Source: Porifericola rhodea
GTDB taxonomy: Bacteria > Bacteroidota > Bacteroidia > Cytophagales > Cyclobacteriaceae
Direction of reading: 5' to 3'
Assembly (NCBI RefSeq): GCF_030506305.1
Contig: NZ_CP119421.1
Span: 3,426,501 to 3,490,500 of the forward strand
Length of the DNA stretch: 64,000 nt
The translations under genes and the position numbers were made by a program. Each line of letters opens with the position of its first letter. Position 1 is the stretch's first letter. Positions 8,996-17,518 of the stretch are shown here, one piece after another. A model generated the notes under the pieces. It made no database searches. It was not told the DNA's origin and saw nothing but the letters and a program-made list of their open reading frames with translations.

Positions 8996-9105
8996 TTATA
9001 TGGTTGTTAGAGAATATTCAATATTTTTAAGTGAAAATCTGAATGTGCAGTATGGTGTAAATTCTTAATTTGTAAGACATAAACCCTATACCTTACACTT
9101 TCAGC

Positions 9106-9582
9106 ATGAGTATTATTCAAAATAGCGAACCCATTCAGGTAAAGCCATTTCTAATTATTGGCATCACCATCAGAACCACCAATCAGGGAGGTAAATCCAG
9201 TCAGGATATCGGAATGTTGTGGCAACGTTTTCACAAAGATCAGCTTATTCACAAGATTCCTAATAAACGGAGCAATACGGTTTATTCAATCTACACTGAG
9301 TATGAGTCTGACTATCAGGGTGAGTATACATCTATCATCGGCTGTCAGGTTAGCAGCTTAGAGGAAGTTCCTGCTGGTATGGTAGCTAAAACATTTACTG
9401 GCGGTCCTTACCGCAAAATTACGGCCAGAGGCAAGTTACCTGACGCCATCGCCAACTGCTGGCAAACTATATGGAAAGAAGACAAGCAACTAGATAGAGC
9501 ATATACCGCTGACTTTGAGGTTTACGATGAGCGAGCTGCCAATTTTGAGCAGGGTGAAGTAGATATCTATCTGGCAGTATAA
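9106..9582 (+). CDS. GyrI-like / AraC effector-binding domain protein
   Basis: A 158-residue cytoplasmic protein that consists of a single GyrI-like (effector-binding, Rob C-terminal type) domain: 'FLIIGITIRT' at the start, a central 'YSIYTEYESDYQGEYTSIIG' region and a C-terminal 'FEVYDERAANFEQGEVDIYLAV' ending, the last being the family's typical closing β-strand. Standalone versions without a DNA-binding domain may sequester or hydrolyse small hydrophobic ligands or act on gyrase; which applies here is unknown. Flanked by unrelated genes, so probably monocistronic. Confidence 0.82.
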   Translation: MSIIQNSEPIQVKPFLIIGITIRTTNQGGKSSQDIGMLWQRFHKDQLIHKIPNKRSNTVYSIYTEYESDYQGEYTSIIGCQVSSLEEVPAGMVAKTFTGGPYRKITARGKLPDAIANCWQTIWKEDKQLDRAYTADFEVYDERAANFEQGEVDIYLAV

Positions 9583-9689
9583 ATCTTGTTTGCTTTGTCT
9601 ATTTCCTAATATACTGATTTGCCTTTTATAGTATAATTTCCCTATAGCCAAGTAGCAGTATTTGTTCAGTTAAACCCAATTTAGGCCTG

Positions 9690-9697
9690 TAGCTTTG
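9690..9697 (+). promoter_or_regulatory. -7 box TAGCTTTG upstream of the Tat oxidoreductase gene
   Basis: Perfect TAnnTTTG match 60 bases before the ATG at 9757. The nearest TTTG (9661-9664) is 25 bases upstream, a little too far for a normal -33 element. Confidence 0.35.
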
Positions 9698-9756
9698 AGT
9701 TTTGGCAAATAATTTACAAATTATGTTATGCAATCGTTTGTATAACTACTAATATC

Positions 9757-11139
9757 ATGAATGACAACCGAAGAACTTTCATCAAAAAAGCAGCCTTAGG
9801 CACTACCGGACTGACATTGGGCGCTTCTGCGCTTACGGCTAGCGCTAAAAGCTACAATTCTATCTTAGGAGCCAATGACCGGATTAATATGTCGGTAATA
9901 GGCGTAAGAGGCCAGGGTTTCGGGCATCTCAAACGCTGGGCAAGTATGGCCGAATCCGAAAATGTGTATGTAAAAACCATCTGCGATGTAGACGAAAACC
10001 TATGGGCAGAGAGGGTAGAAGCCGTAAAAGAAATACAGGGCAAAAAGCCAGGCACAGAGTACGACATGCGCAAAGTATTTGACGACAAAGATATAGATGC
10101 CGTTTCTATTGCTACGCCTAATCACTGGCATGCGCTGGCTACCATCTGGGCAGTGCAGGCTGGTAAGGACGTATATGTTGAAAAGCCCTGCTCACACAAT
10201 GTATTTGAAGGAAGGAAAATGATAGATGCTGCCCGCAAATACAACCGAATAGTACAGGTGGGCTTCCAGAACCGTTCTATTGACAATGTACGCAAAGCAA
10301 TGCAGTTTCTGCACGACGGTGGTATCGGTGAGATATACATGGCCAGGGGCTTATGCTTTAAACCAAGAAACTCATTCGGAATATCTGCTGATAGTGAACC
10401 GCCACAGGGGCTACATTACGACCTTTGGTTAGGGCCTGCTCCTCAGCGCGCATACAACGAAAAGAAAGGGCATTACAACTGGCATTGGCACTGGGATACT
10501 GGTAACGGAGATATTGGTAACCAGGGACCGCACCAGTTTGATGTTGCTCGTTGGGGGATGAACAAAAATGAACATCCCGTTAAAATCTCTTCATCCGGAG
10601 GATATTATAAGTTCGGAAAAGAAGAATGCAGCCAGGAGACTGCAAATACACAAACTGCTTCTTTGGAATATGCAGACGGCAAAATTTTGCAGTTTGAAGT
10701 ACGTGGCTTACCTACCGGAGGAGAAGCGCCTATGGGTGTAAAAATCGGAAACCTCTTCTACGGTACCGAAGGTTGGATGGAGGTTAACGGAGGCAACTGG
10801 AAAACCTACATGGGGCCTAAAAATGAACCTGGACCGAGCTCCGACAGTCAGGAAGAGGGGACCGATAAAGTGGTAGATTATCTTGCTGCACCTGGTAGTG
10901 GAGGGCATTATGCTAATTTTATTGCTGCAGTACGTTCTGGAAATAAGTCTGACCTAACCTGCGACATTGAAGAGGGATACTACTCTACTGTGCTTCCTCT
11001 GCTTTCTAATATTTCTTATCGTTTAGGTAGAAACCTGGAATTTAACGGACAAAAGGAAAAATTTGTCAAGGATGCTGAAGCTGATAAAATGCTAAGTCGC
11101 GAATACAGAAAGCCTTACGTAGTAGAGAGTAATGTATAA
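9757..11139 (+). CDS. Tat-exported Gfo/Idh/MocA family oxidoreductase
   Basis: A 460-residue protein with a twin-arginine signal (RRTFIKK, residues 5-11, then a hydrophobic segment to about 30), so it is folded in the cytoplasm and exported with its cofactor. The Rossmann domain begins at about 44, with a variant glycine loop GVRGQG (49-54) and the family's EKP motif at Glu142-Lys143-Pro144. The C-terminal αβ domain contains an 'HWHWDTGNGDIGNQGPHQFD' type region with the histidines typical of exported Bacteroidota members. Related exported proteins act on glycosides or sugar derivatives using tightly bound NAD(P); the substrate here cannot be stated. Monocistronic, with a terminator downstream. 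Confidence 0.88.
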   Translation: MNDNRRTFIKKAALGTTGLTLGASALTASAKSYNSILGANDRINMSVIGVRGQGFGHLKRWASMAESENVYVKTICDVDENLWAERVEAVKEIQGKKPGTEYDMRKVFDDKDIDAVSIATPNHWHALATIWAVQAGKDVYVEKPCSHNVFEGRKMIDAARKYNRIVQVGFQNRSIDNVRKAMQFLHDGGIGEIYMARGLCFKPRNSFGISADSEPPQGLHYDLWLGPAPQRAYNEKKGHYNWHWHWDTGNGDIGNQGPHQFDVARWGMNKNEHPVKISSSGGYYKFGKEECSQETANTQTASLEYADGKILQFEVRGLPTGGEAPMGVKIGNLFYGTEGWMEVNGGNWKTYMGPKNEPGPSSDSQEEGTDKVVDYLAAPGSGGHYANFIAAVRSGNKSDLTCDIEEGYYSTVLPLLSNISYRLGRNLEFNGQKEKFVKDAEADKMLSREYRKPYVVESNV

Positions 11140-11190
11140 ACTTAGCACTAATAACATACTAAAACTTGTGTAAATCGGCTATATATTATT

Positions 11191-11226
11191 AAACCGGATC
11201 GGCTAATCAAGCTAATCCGGTTTTCT
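11191..11226 (+). terminator. Terminator after the Tat oxidoreductase gene
   Basis: AAACCGGAT pairs with ATCCGGTTT; an inner GGCT/AGCT helix extends the hairpin; T run follows. Confidence 0.82.
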
Positions 11227-11249
11227 ATTTAAAAAGACCTTGACAAAGC

Positions 11250-11969
11250 TTATACCCAGCTAATTCCGTGGTTTCTTAAGTATGCCTGCCAGCTTTTTAG
11301 TCGTTCATAAACATGATACCTGATTACTACCTCCATTAGGTAAGCCCGCAAATTGCTATGGGCTTGTTTGAGAAAAGAGTGGCGAGAGTAGCGTTTTTTT
11401 GACAGTGCTATTTTTTTGGTAGTGACGGGAAGGTTGTAAAATGCCTCCATTTTGTTAATTACTTTGTGAGTATCCTGAGTAAGCTCTCGGTAATGGATAA
11501 TTAATACGTTACTGTTCTTTTCCGCTTCTTTAATCCACTTGTTATTAAATTCTTTCAGCTCATTTAACAATCCATTATTTTCTGCGGCTTGCAGCCACTC
11601 ACCTTCCGTTACTTTACCTTCAAATTCACTTTTCTTTCCATGAATACTTTTCAGTTCTGCCCTACGGTAAGCCAGAACAATATCGTAGGGGTTTCTAAGC
11701 AGTACTACTTTTTTAATATTTTTTAGAAGGCTAAGGTTGTCCGCCGTAGGTAGCACATGCTGTTTGTACAACTTATCATCAAGAGCAAACTCGTGTAACT
11801 CAGATGAGCCAAGTAGCTTTGCATCAGGGTGGTACTTCCCTAGCAGTGGAAATAAATCTGATTTTTCATAATGTTTAAAGGTAAGCTGCTGGGAGGGTAA
11901 TGCATGTAGTTTTCCAAATGTATCAAGCAGAGAAGTGCTGGCACTTTTAGGTATAGATACTATTAACAT
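11250..11969 (-). CDS. Sulfotransferase-like protein
   Basis: A 239-residue protein that carries both PAPS-binding elements of the sulfotransferase family: a 5'-phosphosulfate loop near the start (SIPKSASTS, residues 5-13, with Lys8) and a 3'-phosphate element RNPYDIVLAYR at 92-102 with Arg92. A later 'VLIIHYRELTQD' strand is also typical. Such enzymes transfer sulfate from PAPS to a hydroxyl or amine. The chain is slightly short for the family and the acceptor is unknown; no glycan or capsule genes are adjacent, so context gives no hint. The C-terminal third is rich in Lys, Arg and aromatic residues. Confidence 0.75.
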   Translation of the reverse strand: MLIVSIPKSASTSLLDTFGKLHALPSQQLTFKHYEKSDLFPLLGKYHPDAKLLGSSELHEFALDDKLYKQHVLPTADNLSLLKNIKKVVLLRNPYDIVLAYRRAELKSIHGKKSEFEGKVTEGEWLQAAENNGLLNELKEFNNKWIKEAEKNSNVLIIHYRELTQDTHKVINKMEAFYNLPVTTKKIALSKKRYSRHSFLKQAHSNLRAYLMEVVIRYHVYERLKSWQAYLRNHGISWV

Positions 11970-12213
11970 AAAAAATGGTGTAGATAAAAAATTTCACAAT
12001 GCTAACTCACCTAAGATAATGTGAACAAACCCTAATTGTTTGAGCTAAAATTGAATAAATAACATTTCATAATGAAAATTTGCAAGCTAATTTAAAATGT
12101 TCGTAGACTTAATCATCTTAAAAACAAGGATGTTCATGCGGTAATAAGGTGAGTTTTTAGAGGCAGTATCCTTTTTTATCTGCATGAAACTCAGATTTTG
12201 TAATGTATTGAAG

Positions 12214-12221
12214 TACTTTTG
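12214..12221 (+). promoter_or_regulatory. -7 box TACTTTTG upstream of tmk
   Basis: Exact TAnnTTTG match, 32 bases before the tmk ATG. No good -33 element at the usual spacing. Confidence 0.4.
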
Positions 12222-12253
12222 TTCTTTTATCGGACAAAATTGAATTACAAGTC

Positions 12254-12874
12254 ATGGCTAAGAACTTATTCATTGCTCTGGAAGGAATAGATGGCAGCGG
12301 AAAAAGCACACAGAGTCAACTGCTCGCACGGCAGCTTCAGCAGGCTGGTCATAAGGTCTATACCACTTTTGAGCCTACAGATAGCCCCATCGGCAAAATG
12401 ATCAGAGATATTTTTAGCCATAGAATGGAAGCTGACCATAAAGTAATAGCCGGACTCTTTGTAGCAGACCGTTTGCATCACTTATCCAACCAAGAGGATG
12501 GAATCCTCAAGAAACTGGAAGAAGGCTACACCGTAATAAGCGATCGTTATTACCTCTCTTCATATGCTTACCATGCTGCTCATATGTCTATGGATTGGGT
12601 AATTAACGCAAATAGCATGGCCGCCGATCTCCTTCGCCCGGATCTCAATATATATATAGATGTAGATCCAGAAACCAGTATGGAGCGTATAAACAAAGGT
12701 AGAAGCTCTACAGAGATGTACGAAACGCTAGACAATCTAAAAAACGTAAAAGCCAAATACTTTGAGGCCTTTGAAAAGGTAAAGCATGATGAAAATATAT
12801 ATATCATCAACGGAAATCGCGAAGAAGAAGAAGTAGCCGAAAGTATTTGGCAGGAGGTTCAGAAAATCCTGTGA
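12254..12874 (+). CDS. tmk: Thymidylate kinase
   Basis: A 206-residue dTMP kinase, the usual length. It phosphorylates dTMP to dTDP with ATP, an essential step for DNA synthesis in the cytoplasm. Visible motifs are the P-loop EGIDGSGKST (10-19), the EPTDSPIG nucleotide loop (40-47), the DRYY motif (97-100) that contacts dTMP, and a late LID-like region with GRSSTEMYE. The ATG at 12254 gives the standard N-terminus. Monocistronic, with a -7 box 32 bases upstream. Confidence 0.96.
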   Translation: MAKNLFIALEGIDGSGKSTQSQLLARQLQQAGHKVYTTFEPTDSPIGKMIRDIFSHRMEADHKVIAGLFVADRLHHLSNQEDGILKKLEEGYTVISDRYYLSSYAYHAAHMSMDWVINANSMAADLLRPDLNIYIDVDPETSMERINKGRSSTEMYETLDNLKNVKAKYFEAFEKVKHDENIYIINGNREEEEVAESIWQEVQKIL

Positions 12875-13052
12875 CCTTTTTTAAAGTAAAGCTTTGTTTA
12901 TTTTTTCAGAGGTATAGATAACCTATACTTAACATACTTTGCTGTGCATATTGCGGGTGTTTGCAGATTTTTGCGACCTAAGGTATATGCTCAAATCTTG
13001 AGTATATTGTCTTATAAGCAATTTTTCATTTCACTACACTACCTATACCGCT

Positions 13053-14669
13053 ATGTACTTTAAAGTTTTTCTGGTTCAGGTGTTCTTCCTGAGCATGAGC
13101 TTGTCTGCGATAGCTCAAAATAATCAGACTGAAATCACAATAGGCCCATACCTACAAGATGCTACGCCTAATTCCATCAAAATTATGTGGGAAACCAGCC
13201 AGGGTGAAGAAAGTATCGTAGAATGGGGTACTACGCCCAAGCTGGGTAAAAAAACGAAAGGAACTGCTTTTGAGGTAAATTATACCGATTCTCGCATTCA
13301 CGAAGTAGAACTGAAAGGTCTTGAAAGGCTAAGCATGTATTATTACAGGGTAAGAACGGCTAAAGCCGTATCTGATATCTACCAGTTTAAAACCCCTGCC
13401 TTTGCTAAAGACCAAGAGGCCTTCAGGTTGGTAGCCATGAGCGATATGCAGATTGACAGCGGCAACCCCGATAAATTTGCAGAAATTATTCAGGACGGAG
13501 TGCTCAGCTACCTTAAAAAGGAGTTTGGTGGAGCAGTACCTGAGAATCTGGGCCTGGTAATGATCCCCGGAGACTTGGTAACCGATGGGGCCCGTTACTA
13601 TCAGTGGAAGGAGCACTTCTTTGACCCTGCCAAAGAGCTATTCTCTCAAGTGCCAGTATATCCGGTACCGGGTAATCATGAGCGCAATTCTATCTATTTT
13701 TTCAAATATTTTAGCTTACCCAAAAATGGGCATCCTGCTTACAATGAACATTACTGGTACAAAGATCATGGTAACATCCGTATCATTGGCTTAGACTCTA
13801 ATGAAGGGTACCGCAACCATTTTCAGCTAGACTGGCTAAAAGAAGTGCTGAAGAAAACCGCGGAAAACGACAGTATTGATTTCGTATTTGCTCAGCTTCA
13901 TCATCCTCACAAATCTGAGCTTTGGCTGGATGGAGAAGAAGATTTTACCGGCAAAGTGGTAGAGCAGCTAGAAAATTTTAGTACCGAAACGGGTAAGCCC
14001 AGCCTGCATTTTTTTGGGCACACTCACGGGTATTCTCGTGGACAGTCGCGCGACCACAAACACCTCTGGATCAATGTAGCAACTGCCGGAGGCAATATTG
14101 ACTATTGGGGCGAGTTTGCGCAGAGAAACTACGATGAGTTTACGGTTACTCAGGATGAATACGGCTTTGTAATGGTAGAAGTTGACCCTAACCAGGGAGA
14201 CCCGAAATTTACAGTAAAAAGGTTTAGTCGGGGTAATGAAAACCTTCATAGGGAGAATGAACTCAGGGATAGTGTAACCGTTTGGCGCTTTGATAAAAAA
14301 CCTAAAACTCCTGAGGGTATATCGCCCAAAAATACTCAGCTGAAGTCTACGGAAATAATACTGAAAGCCGATGCATTTGAAAGTGACCTGAGCAATGCAA
14401 AACATGGGGCGAGCCATTGGCAGCTGTCCCAAACTCCTGATTTTGAAAAATTAATAGTTGATAGCTGGAAGCAGTACGAAGACTGGTACTCATATCAAAA
14501 CTTACAGAAAGACGATGACCTTACCGACGAAAAAGTTCACCGACTGCCTGCCGGACAGACCTATTACTGGAGGGTAAGGTACCGCGACCAGAACTTAAAC
14601 TGGAGCGAGTGGTCAGAGCCTTCTCAGTTTAGTACTCTGTCCGAAGAGAGCCGCCGTGCAGAAGAATAA
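13053..14669 (+). CDS. Secreted purple-acid-phosphatase-like metallophosphoesterase
   Basis: A 538-residue protein with a signal peptide (cut after about Ala21), an N-terminal fibronectin-like domain typical of purple acid phosphatases (about 27-113), a calcineurin-like phosphoesterase domain (about 125-345) and a C-terminal fibronectin-like domain (about 430-530) with the 'YYWRVRYRDQNLNWSEWS' pattern. Metal motifs are D131-x-Q133, GDLVTDG (173-179), GNHE (207-210), a His pair at 283-284 and GHTH (322-325). The first motif is D-x-Q rather than D-x-H, so one metal site has altered ligation. The likely role is hydrolysis of phosphate esters outside the inner membrane; the substrate is unknown. 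Confidence 0.87.
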   Translation: MYFKVFLVQVFFLSMSLSAIAQNNQTEITIGPYLQDATPNSIKIMWETSQGEESIVEWGTTPKLGKKTKGTAFEVNYTDSRIHEVELKGLERLSMYYYRVRTAKAVSDIYQFKTPAFAKDQEAFRLVAMSDMQIDSGNPDKFAEIIQDGVLSYLKKEFGGAVPENLGLVMIPGDLVTDGARYYQWKEHFFDPAKELFSQVPVYPVPGNHERNSIYFFKYFSLPKNGHPAYNEHYWYKDHGNIRIIGLDSNEGYRNHFQLDWLKEVLKKTAENDSIDFVFAQLHHPHKSELWLDGEEDFTGKVVEQLENFSTETGKPSLHFFGHTHGYSRGQSRDHKHLWINVATAGGNIDYWGEFAQRNYDEFTVTQDEYGFVMVEVDPNQGDPKFTVKRFSRGNENLHRENELRDSVTVWRFDKKPKTPEGISPKNTQLKSTEIILKADAFESDLSNAKHGASHWQLSQTPDFEKLIVDSWKQYEDWYSYQNLQKDDDLTDEKVHRLPAGQTYYWRVRYRDQNLNWSEWSEPSQFSTLSEESRRAEE

Positions 14670-14694
14670 TCAGTTATTGTAAACCTTTAAGTTG

Positions 14695-14727
14695 AGGCTT
14701 GTTTCTATTGAAACAGGCCTTTTTTTG
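14695..14727 (+). terminator. Terminator after the phosphoesterase gene
   Basis: AGGCTTGTTTC pairs with GAAACAGGCCT (one G-U pair) across TATT, followed by seven T. Confidence 0.82.
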
Positions 14728-14739
14728 TAACTGGCTTTG

Positions 14740-14747
14740 TATCTTTG
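14740..14747 (+). promoter_or_regulatory. -7 box TATCTTTG for the DUF1801 gene
   Basis: Exact TAnnTTTG match 22 bases before the GTG at 14769. It contains the TTG at 14745 that would otherwise look like a start, so that TTG is probably not transcribed and the GTG is preferred. Confidence 0.45.
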
Positions 14748-14768
14748 AATAAACCAAATGATCAAAGC

Positions 14769-15224
14769 GTGCAATCCAAAGCCAACAGCCCACAAGAGTA
14801 CCTGAACTCCCTTCCTGAAGAAAGGAAGCAGCCTATGCAGGCTCTCAGAAAAGCCATTAAAGACAATCTGCCCAAGGGTTTTGAAGAAACCATGAGCTAC
14901 GGAATGCTGGGCTTTGTCGTTCCTCATAGCATTTATCCTGCTGGCTATCACTGTGACCCTAAATTACCGCTGCCATTTGTTAACCTGGCCTCGCAGAAGA
15001 ATTACATTTCTCTCTATCATTCCGGCTTGTACGCTGATCCTGATATGTTAAGCTGGTTTACCAGTGAGTATCCTAAGCATTCAGATGCAAAGCTGGATAT
15101 GGGAAAGAGCTGTATCCGATTTAAAAAAATGGATAAATTGCCCTTAGCACTGATAGGTGAGCTCTGTCAAAAAATGACGCCCCAGCAGTGGATAGAGCTT
15201 TACGAAAGTCGGGTAAAACAGTAA
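14769..15224 (+). CDS. DUF1801 family protein
   Basis: A 151-residue protein of the DUF1801 (YdhG-like) family. The core shows 'MSYGMLGFVVPHSIYPAGYH' type residues followed by a 'DPKLPLPFVNLASQKNYISLYH' region, strongly characteristic of the family. Function is unknown; some relatives bind iron or act in stress responses. I chose the GTG at 14769 because translation then begins MQSKANSPQEYL, as in close relatives, and because an upstream TTG at 14745 overlaps the -7 box. No in-frame ATG precedes the conserved core. Next gene (map) starts 26 bases later. Confidence 0.85.
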   Translation: MQSKANSPQEYLNSLPEERKQPMQALRKAIKDNLPKGFEETMSYGMLGFVVPHSIYPAGYHCDPKLPLPFVNLASQKNYISLYHSGLYADPDMLSWFTSEYPKHSDAKLDMGKSCIRFKKMDKLPLALIGELCQKMTPQQWIELYESRVKQ

Positions 15225-15250
15225 TTCTTCTAACTAACAAACATTAACCT

Positions 15251-16021
15251 ATGTCTATCACTTCTCAGTCAGAGTTAGCAGGAATGCAAAAAGTAAGTCG
15301 TGCCGTAGGGCTTACTCTAAAAAAAATGCATGCTTATGCCAAAGTAGGTATGCATACTGCCGAATTAGATGAGTATGGAGCTAAGCTCTTGCAAGAGTTT
15401 GGCGCAAAATCAGCCCCTAAGCTCACCTATGGCTTTCCAGGCTGGACATGTATTAGTATAAACGAAGAGGTAGCGCATGGAATACCCTCTACGTCCAGAG
15501 TGCTAAAAGATGGAGATCTGGTAAATATAGATGTATCGGCAGAGTTAGATGGGTACTGGGCAGATAATGGAAGTTCCTTCGTGCTGGGTAATGATATTCA
15601 CCAGCACTCAAAACTGGTTAATGCTTCTCAAAAAATTTTGCTTAAGGCTATCAGTAGAGTTAAGAGTGGAGTACGTATTGCTGATATTGGCAGACTAATA
15701 GAGTTGGAAGCCAGAAAATCTGGTTACAAAGTAATCAGAAACCTGGCGGGGCACGGGGTAGGGCGCAGCTTACATGAAGCACCATACGAAATACTTAATT
15801 GCTATGATGCTCATAACCGCGAGCGGTTTAAGAAAGATACGGTAGTAGCCGTAGAAACCTTTATTGCAACCCGATCCAACTGGGCCAGAGAGATGCCCGA
15901 CGGCTGGACACTCAAAGGTAACAGAGGCGGGTTTGTAGCTCAGCACGAGCATACTATAGTAGTAAAGGATGGCAAACCTCTTATACTTACCCAGGCCAAT
16001 GGCATATCTGCTGCTGGCTAA
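15251..16021 (+). CDS. map: Type I methionine aminopeptidase
   Basis: A 256-residue enzyme that removes the initiator Met from new proteins. All five metal ligands are present: Asp94, Asp105, His168, Glu202 and Glu233, with the substrate-binding His76. Length is normal for type Ia, with no zinc-finger extension. It is not placed in the usual ribosomal-protein operon, so this may be a second copy (inference; other copies would lie outside the window). The Crp/Fnr-type regulator starts 13 bases after its stop. Confidence 0.93.
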   Translation: MSITSQSELAGMQKVSRAVGLTLKKMHAYAKVGMHTAELDEYGAKLLQEFGAKSAPKLTYGFPGWTCISINEEVAHGIPSTSRVLKDGDLVNIDVSAELDGYWADNGSSFVLGNDIHQHSKLVNASQKILLKAISRVKSGVRIADIGRLIELEARKSGYKVIRNLAGHGVGRSLHEAPYEILNCYDAHNRERFKKDTVVAVETFIATRSNWAREMPDGWTLKGNRGGFVAQHEHTIVVKDGKPLILTQANGISAAG

Positions 16022-16034
16022 ACAGAGAATTTCT

Positions 16035-16622
16035 ATGGCCGAGCAACTTATTCAGGCAATCCGAAAGTTGGCAGATATACCTAAAGGAGAAGCAAATCGC
16101 TTGCTGAATATCAGCCAGCTTAAACCCATAAAAAGAGGAGAGCTTTTTATCTCTGAAGGTCAGATACCCAGAAAGTTTGCCTTTATACATGAAGGACTGT
16201 TCAGGTATTATTATGTAGATGATAAGGGGAGTGAATTTACCAAAGGTTTCTTTCCGGAAAATAGCTTCTTAAGCTCGTATAGTGCCATGATACAGCAAAA
16301 GCCTTCTCACTTTAGCATAGAAGCCCTGGAAGATGCCACAATAAGTGTAGTAAAGTATCAGGATTGGCAAGGCATACTGTCAACTCATCCCTGCTGGCAA
16401 AGCCTGCTATTGGCCCTAATTGAAAAAGCATTCATCAAAAAAGAAAGTAGAGAGCGTGAGTTTTTGCTTTTTGATGCGGAAAAACGTTACAGAATATTCT
16501 TAGAAAATTATCCGGGCCTGAACCAGCGTATCAAACAGCATCTTATAGCCTCTTATTTGGGGATTACTTCTGTTGCTCTGAGCAGAATCCGAAGAAAAAT
16601 GGGTGTCGTTAACCTGGGTTAA
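16035..16622 (+). CDS. Crp/Fnr family transcriptional regulator
   Basis: A 195-residue protein. It has an N-terminal cyclic-nucleotide-binding-type β-barrel (about 20-120: 'KRGELFISEGQIPRKFAFIHEGLFRYYYVDDKG', read as KRGELFISEGQ...FIHEGLFRYYY) and a C-terminal winged helix ending 'YLGITSVALSRIRRK'. This layout is the common Bacteroidota Crp/Fnr subgroup with no Fe-S cysteines, so it is not an oxygen sensor of the FNR kind; the ligand is unknown. An upstream in-frame start at 15969 would overlap map by 53 bases; the ATG at 16035 fits the domain start and lies 13 bases after the map stop. It is probably co-transcribed with map and perhaps the SDR gene that follows. Confidence 0.85.
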   Translation: MAEQLIQAIRKLADIPKGEANRLLNISQLKPIKRGELFISEGQIPRKFAFIHEGLFRYYYVDDKGSEFTKGFFPENSFLSSYSAMIQQKPSHFSIEALEDATISVVKYQDWQGILSTHPCWQSLLLALIEKAFIKKESREREFLLFDAEKRYRIFLENYPGLNQRIKQHLIASYLGITSVALSRIRRKMGVVNLG

Positions 16623-16676
16623 TGCAAAGCTTCTGCAAACCAGCTTTTTTTGTCAGTATCACTAAAAAGCAAAGGT

Positions 16677-17420
16677 ATGCGACTCACAAAAAATACAATT
16701 CTTATTACAGGAGGGAGCTCAGGAATAGGGCTGGAGTTATGTAGGGTGCTTATTGCTAAAGGTAATCAGGTTTTAATTTGCGGCCGATCCGAAGAAAAAC
16801 TGGCTCAGGCCAGGGTGAGCTACCCGGCAGTACAGACTTTTTGCTGCGATCTTTCCCAGCAGTTGGGTAGAGAAAAACTATTTGCGTGGGTAGCGGCCCA
16901 TTTTCCAGCCTGCAATGTGCTTATCAATAATGCTGCTATAGTGCATCGTACCGATTTTTATACTGATCCTGATATGATAGCAAAAGCTGAGCGAGAGATT
17001 CAAACTAACCTGATGGCACCAATTGCGCTTACTAAACTCTTTATGCCACTTTTAGAAAAGAATGCGAATGCCGCCATCATCAACATTAGTAGCGGCTTGG
17101 TCTACGCTCCAAAAGCTATTTATCCTATCTACAATGCTACCAAAGCAGCATTGCATGCTCTTAGCCAGGTGCTCAGACATCAGCTCCAAGCTAGGCCTGT
17201 AAGACTTATAGAAGTGATGATGACCGTAGTAGACACTCCCTGGCATAAGGGTAAAGCTCCTGCCATGGCTATCTCAGCAGAAAAAGCGGTATACGAAACA
17301 TTAAAAAAGATAGAGAAAGGGCAGGAAGAGATTAAAATAGGGCAGGTAAATAAGCTGTATTTACTTTCCAGATTATCGCCAGGGCTGGCATTCCGATTAA
17401 TCAACAGAGCCACAGCGTGA
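16677..17420 (+). CDS. Short-chain dehydrogenase/reductase, DltE-like
   Basis: A 247-residue SDR. It has the NAD(P) loop TGGSSGIG at about 11-18, an NNAA structural motif near 84, the catalytic Ser near 138 and Tyr152-x-x-x-Lys156 (YNATK). Overall similarity is to the DltE-type uncharacterised oxidoreductases (COG3967). A TTG at 16650 extends the frame, but the ATG at 16677 is preceded by AAAGG and fits the usual N-terminus. It follows the Crp-like regulator at short distance, so the regulator may control it. Substrate unknown. Confidence 0.85.
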   Translation: MRLTKNTILITGGSSGIGLELCRVLIAKGNQVLICGRSEEKLAQARVSYPAVQTFCCDLSQQLGREKLFAWVAAHFPACNVLINNAAIVHRTDFYTDPDMIAKAEREIQTNLMAPIALTKLFMPLLEKNANAAIINISSGLVYAPKAIYPIYNATKAALHALSQVLRHQLQARPVRLIEVMMTVVDTPWHKGKAPAMAISAEKAVYETLKKIEKGQEEIKIGQVNKLYLLSRLSPGLAFRLINRATA

Positions 17421-17424
17421 TGAT

Positions 17425-17480
17425 AAAAAAAAGACTATTTCATACACCGCTAATTTTCATCAGGGCTACGAAATAGTCTT
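17425..17480 (-). terminator. Terminator of the argC-argJ operon
   Basis: Perfect 11-base stem AAGACTATTTC (17431-17441) / GAAATAGTCTT (17470-17480). The A run at 17425-17432 gives the T tail on the minus strand, 39 bases after the argJ stop. Confidence 0.75.
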
Positions 17481-17518
17481 ATGCAATAAACTAAACTCAG
17501 AGCGTGTACTTTAACTCT

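Noticed and set aside
14745-14768. TTG start for the DUF1801 gene
   Set aside because: The TTG is part of a -7 box and adds eight residues not seen in the family; GTG at 14769 gives the usual MQSK start.
15969-16034. Upstream start of the Crp/Fnr-type gene inside map
   Set aside because: It would add 22 residues without family support and overlap map; ATG at 16035 fits the domain.
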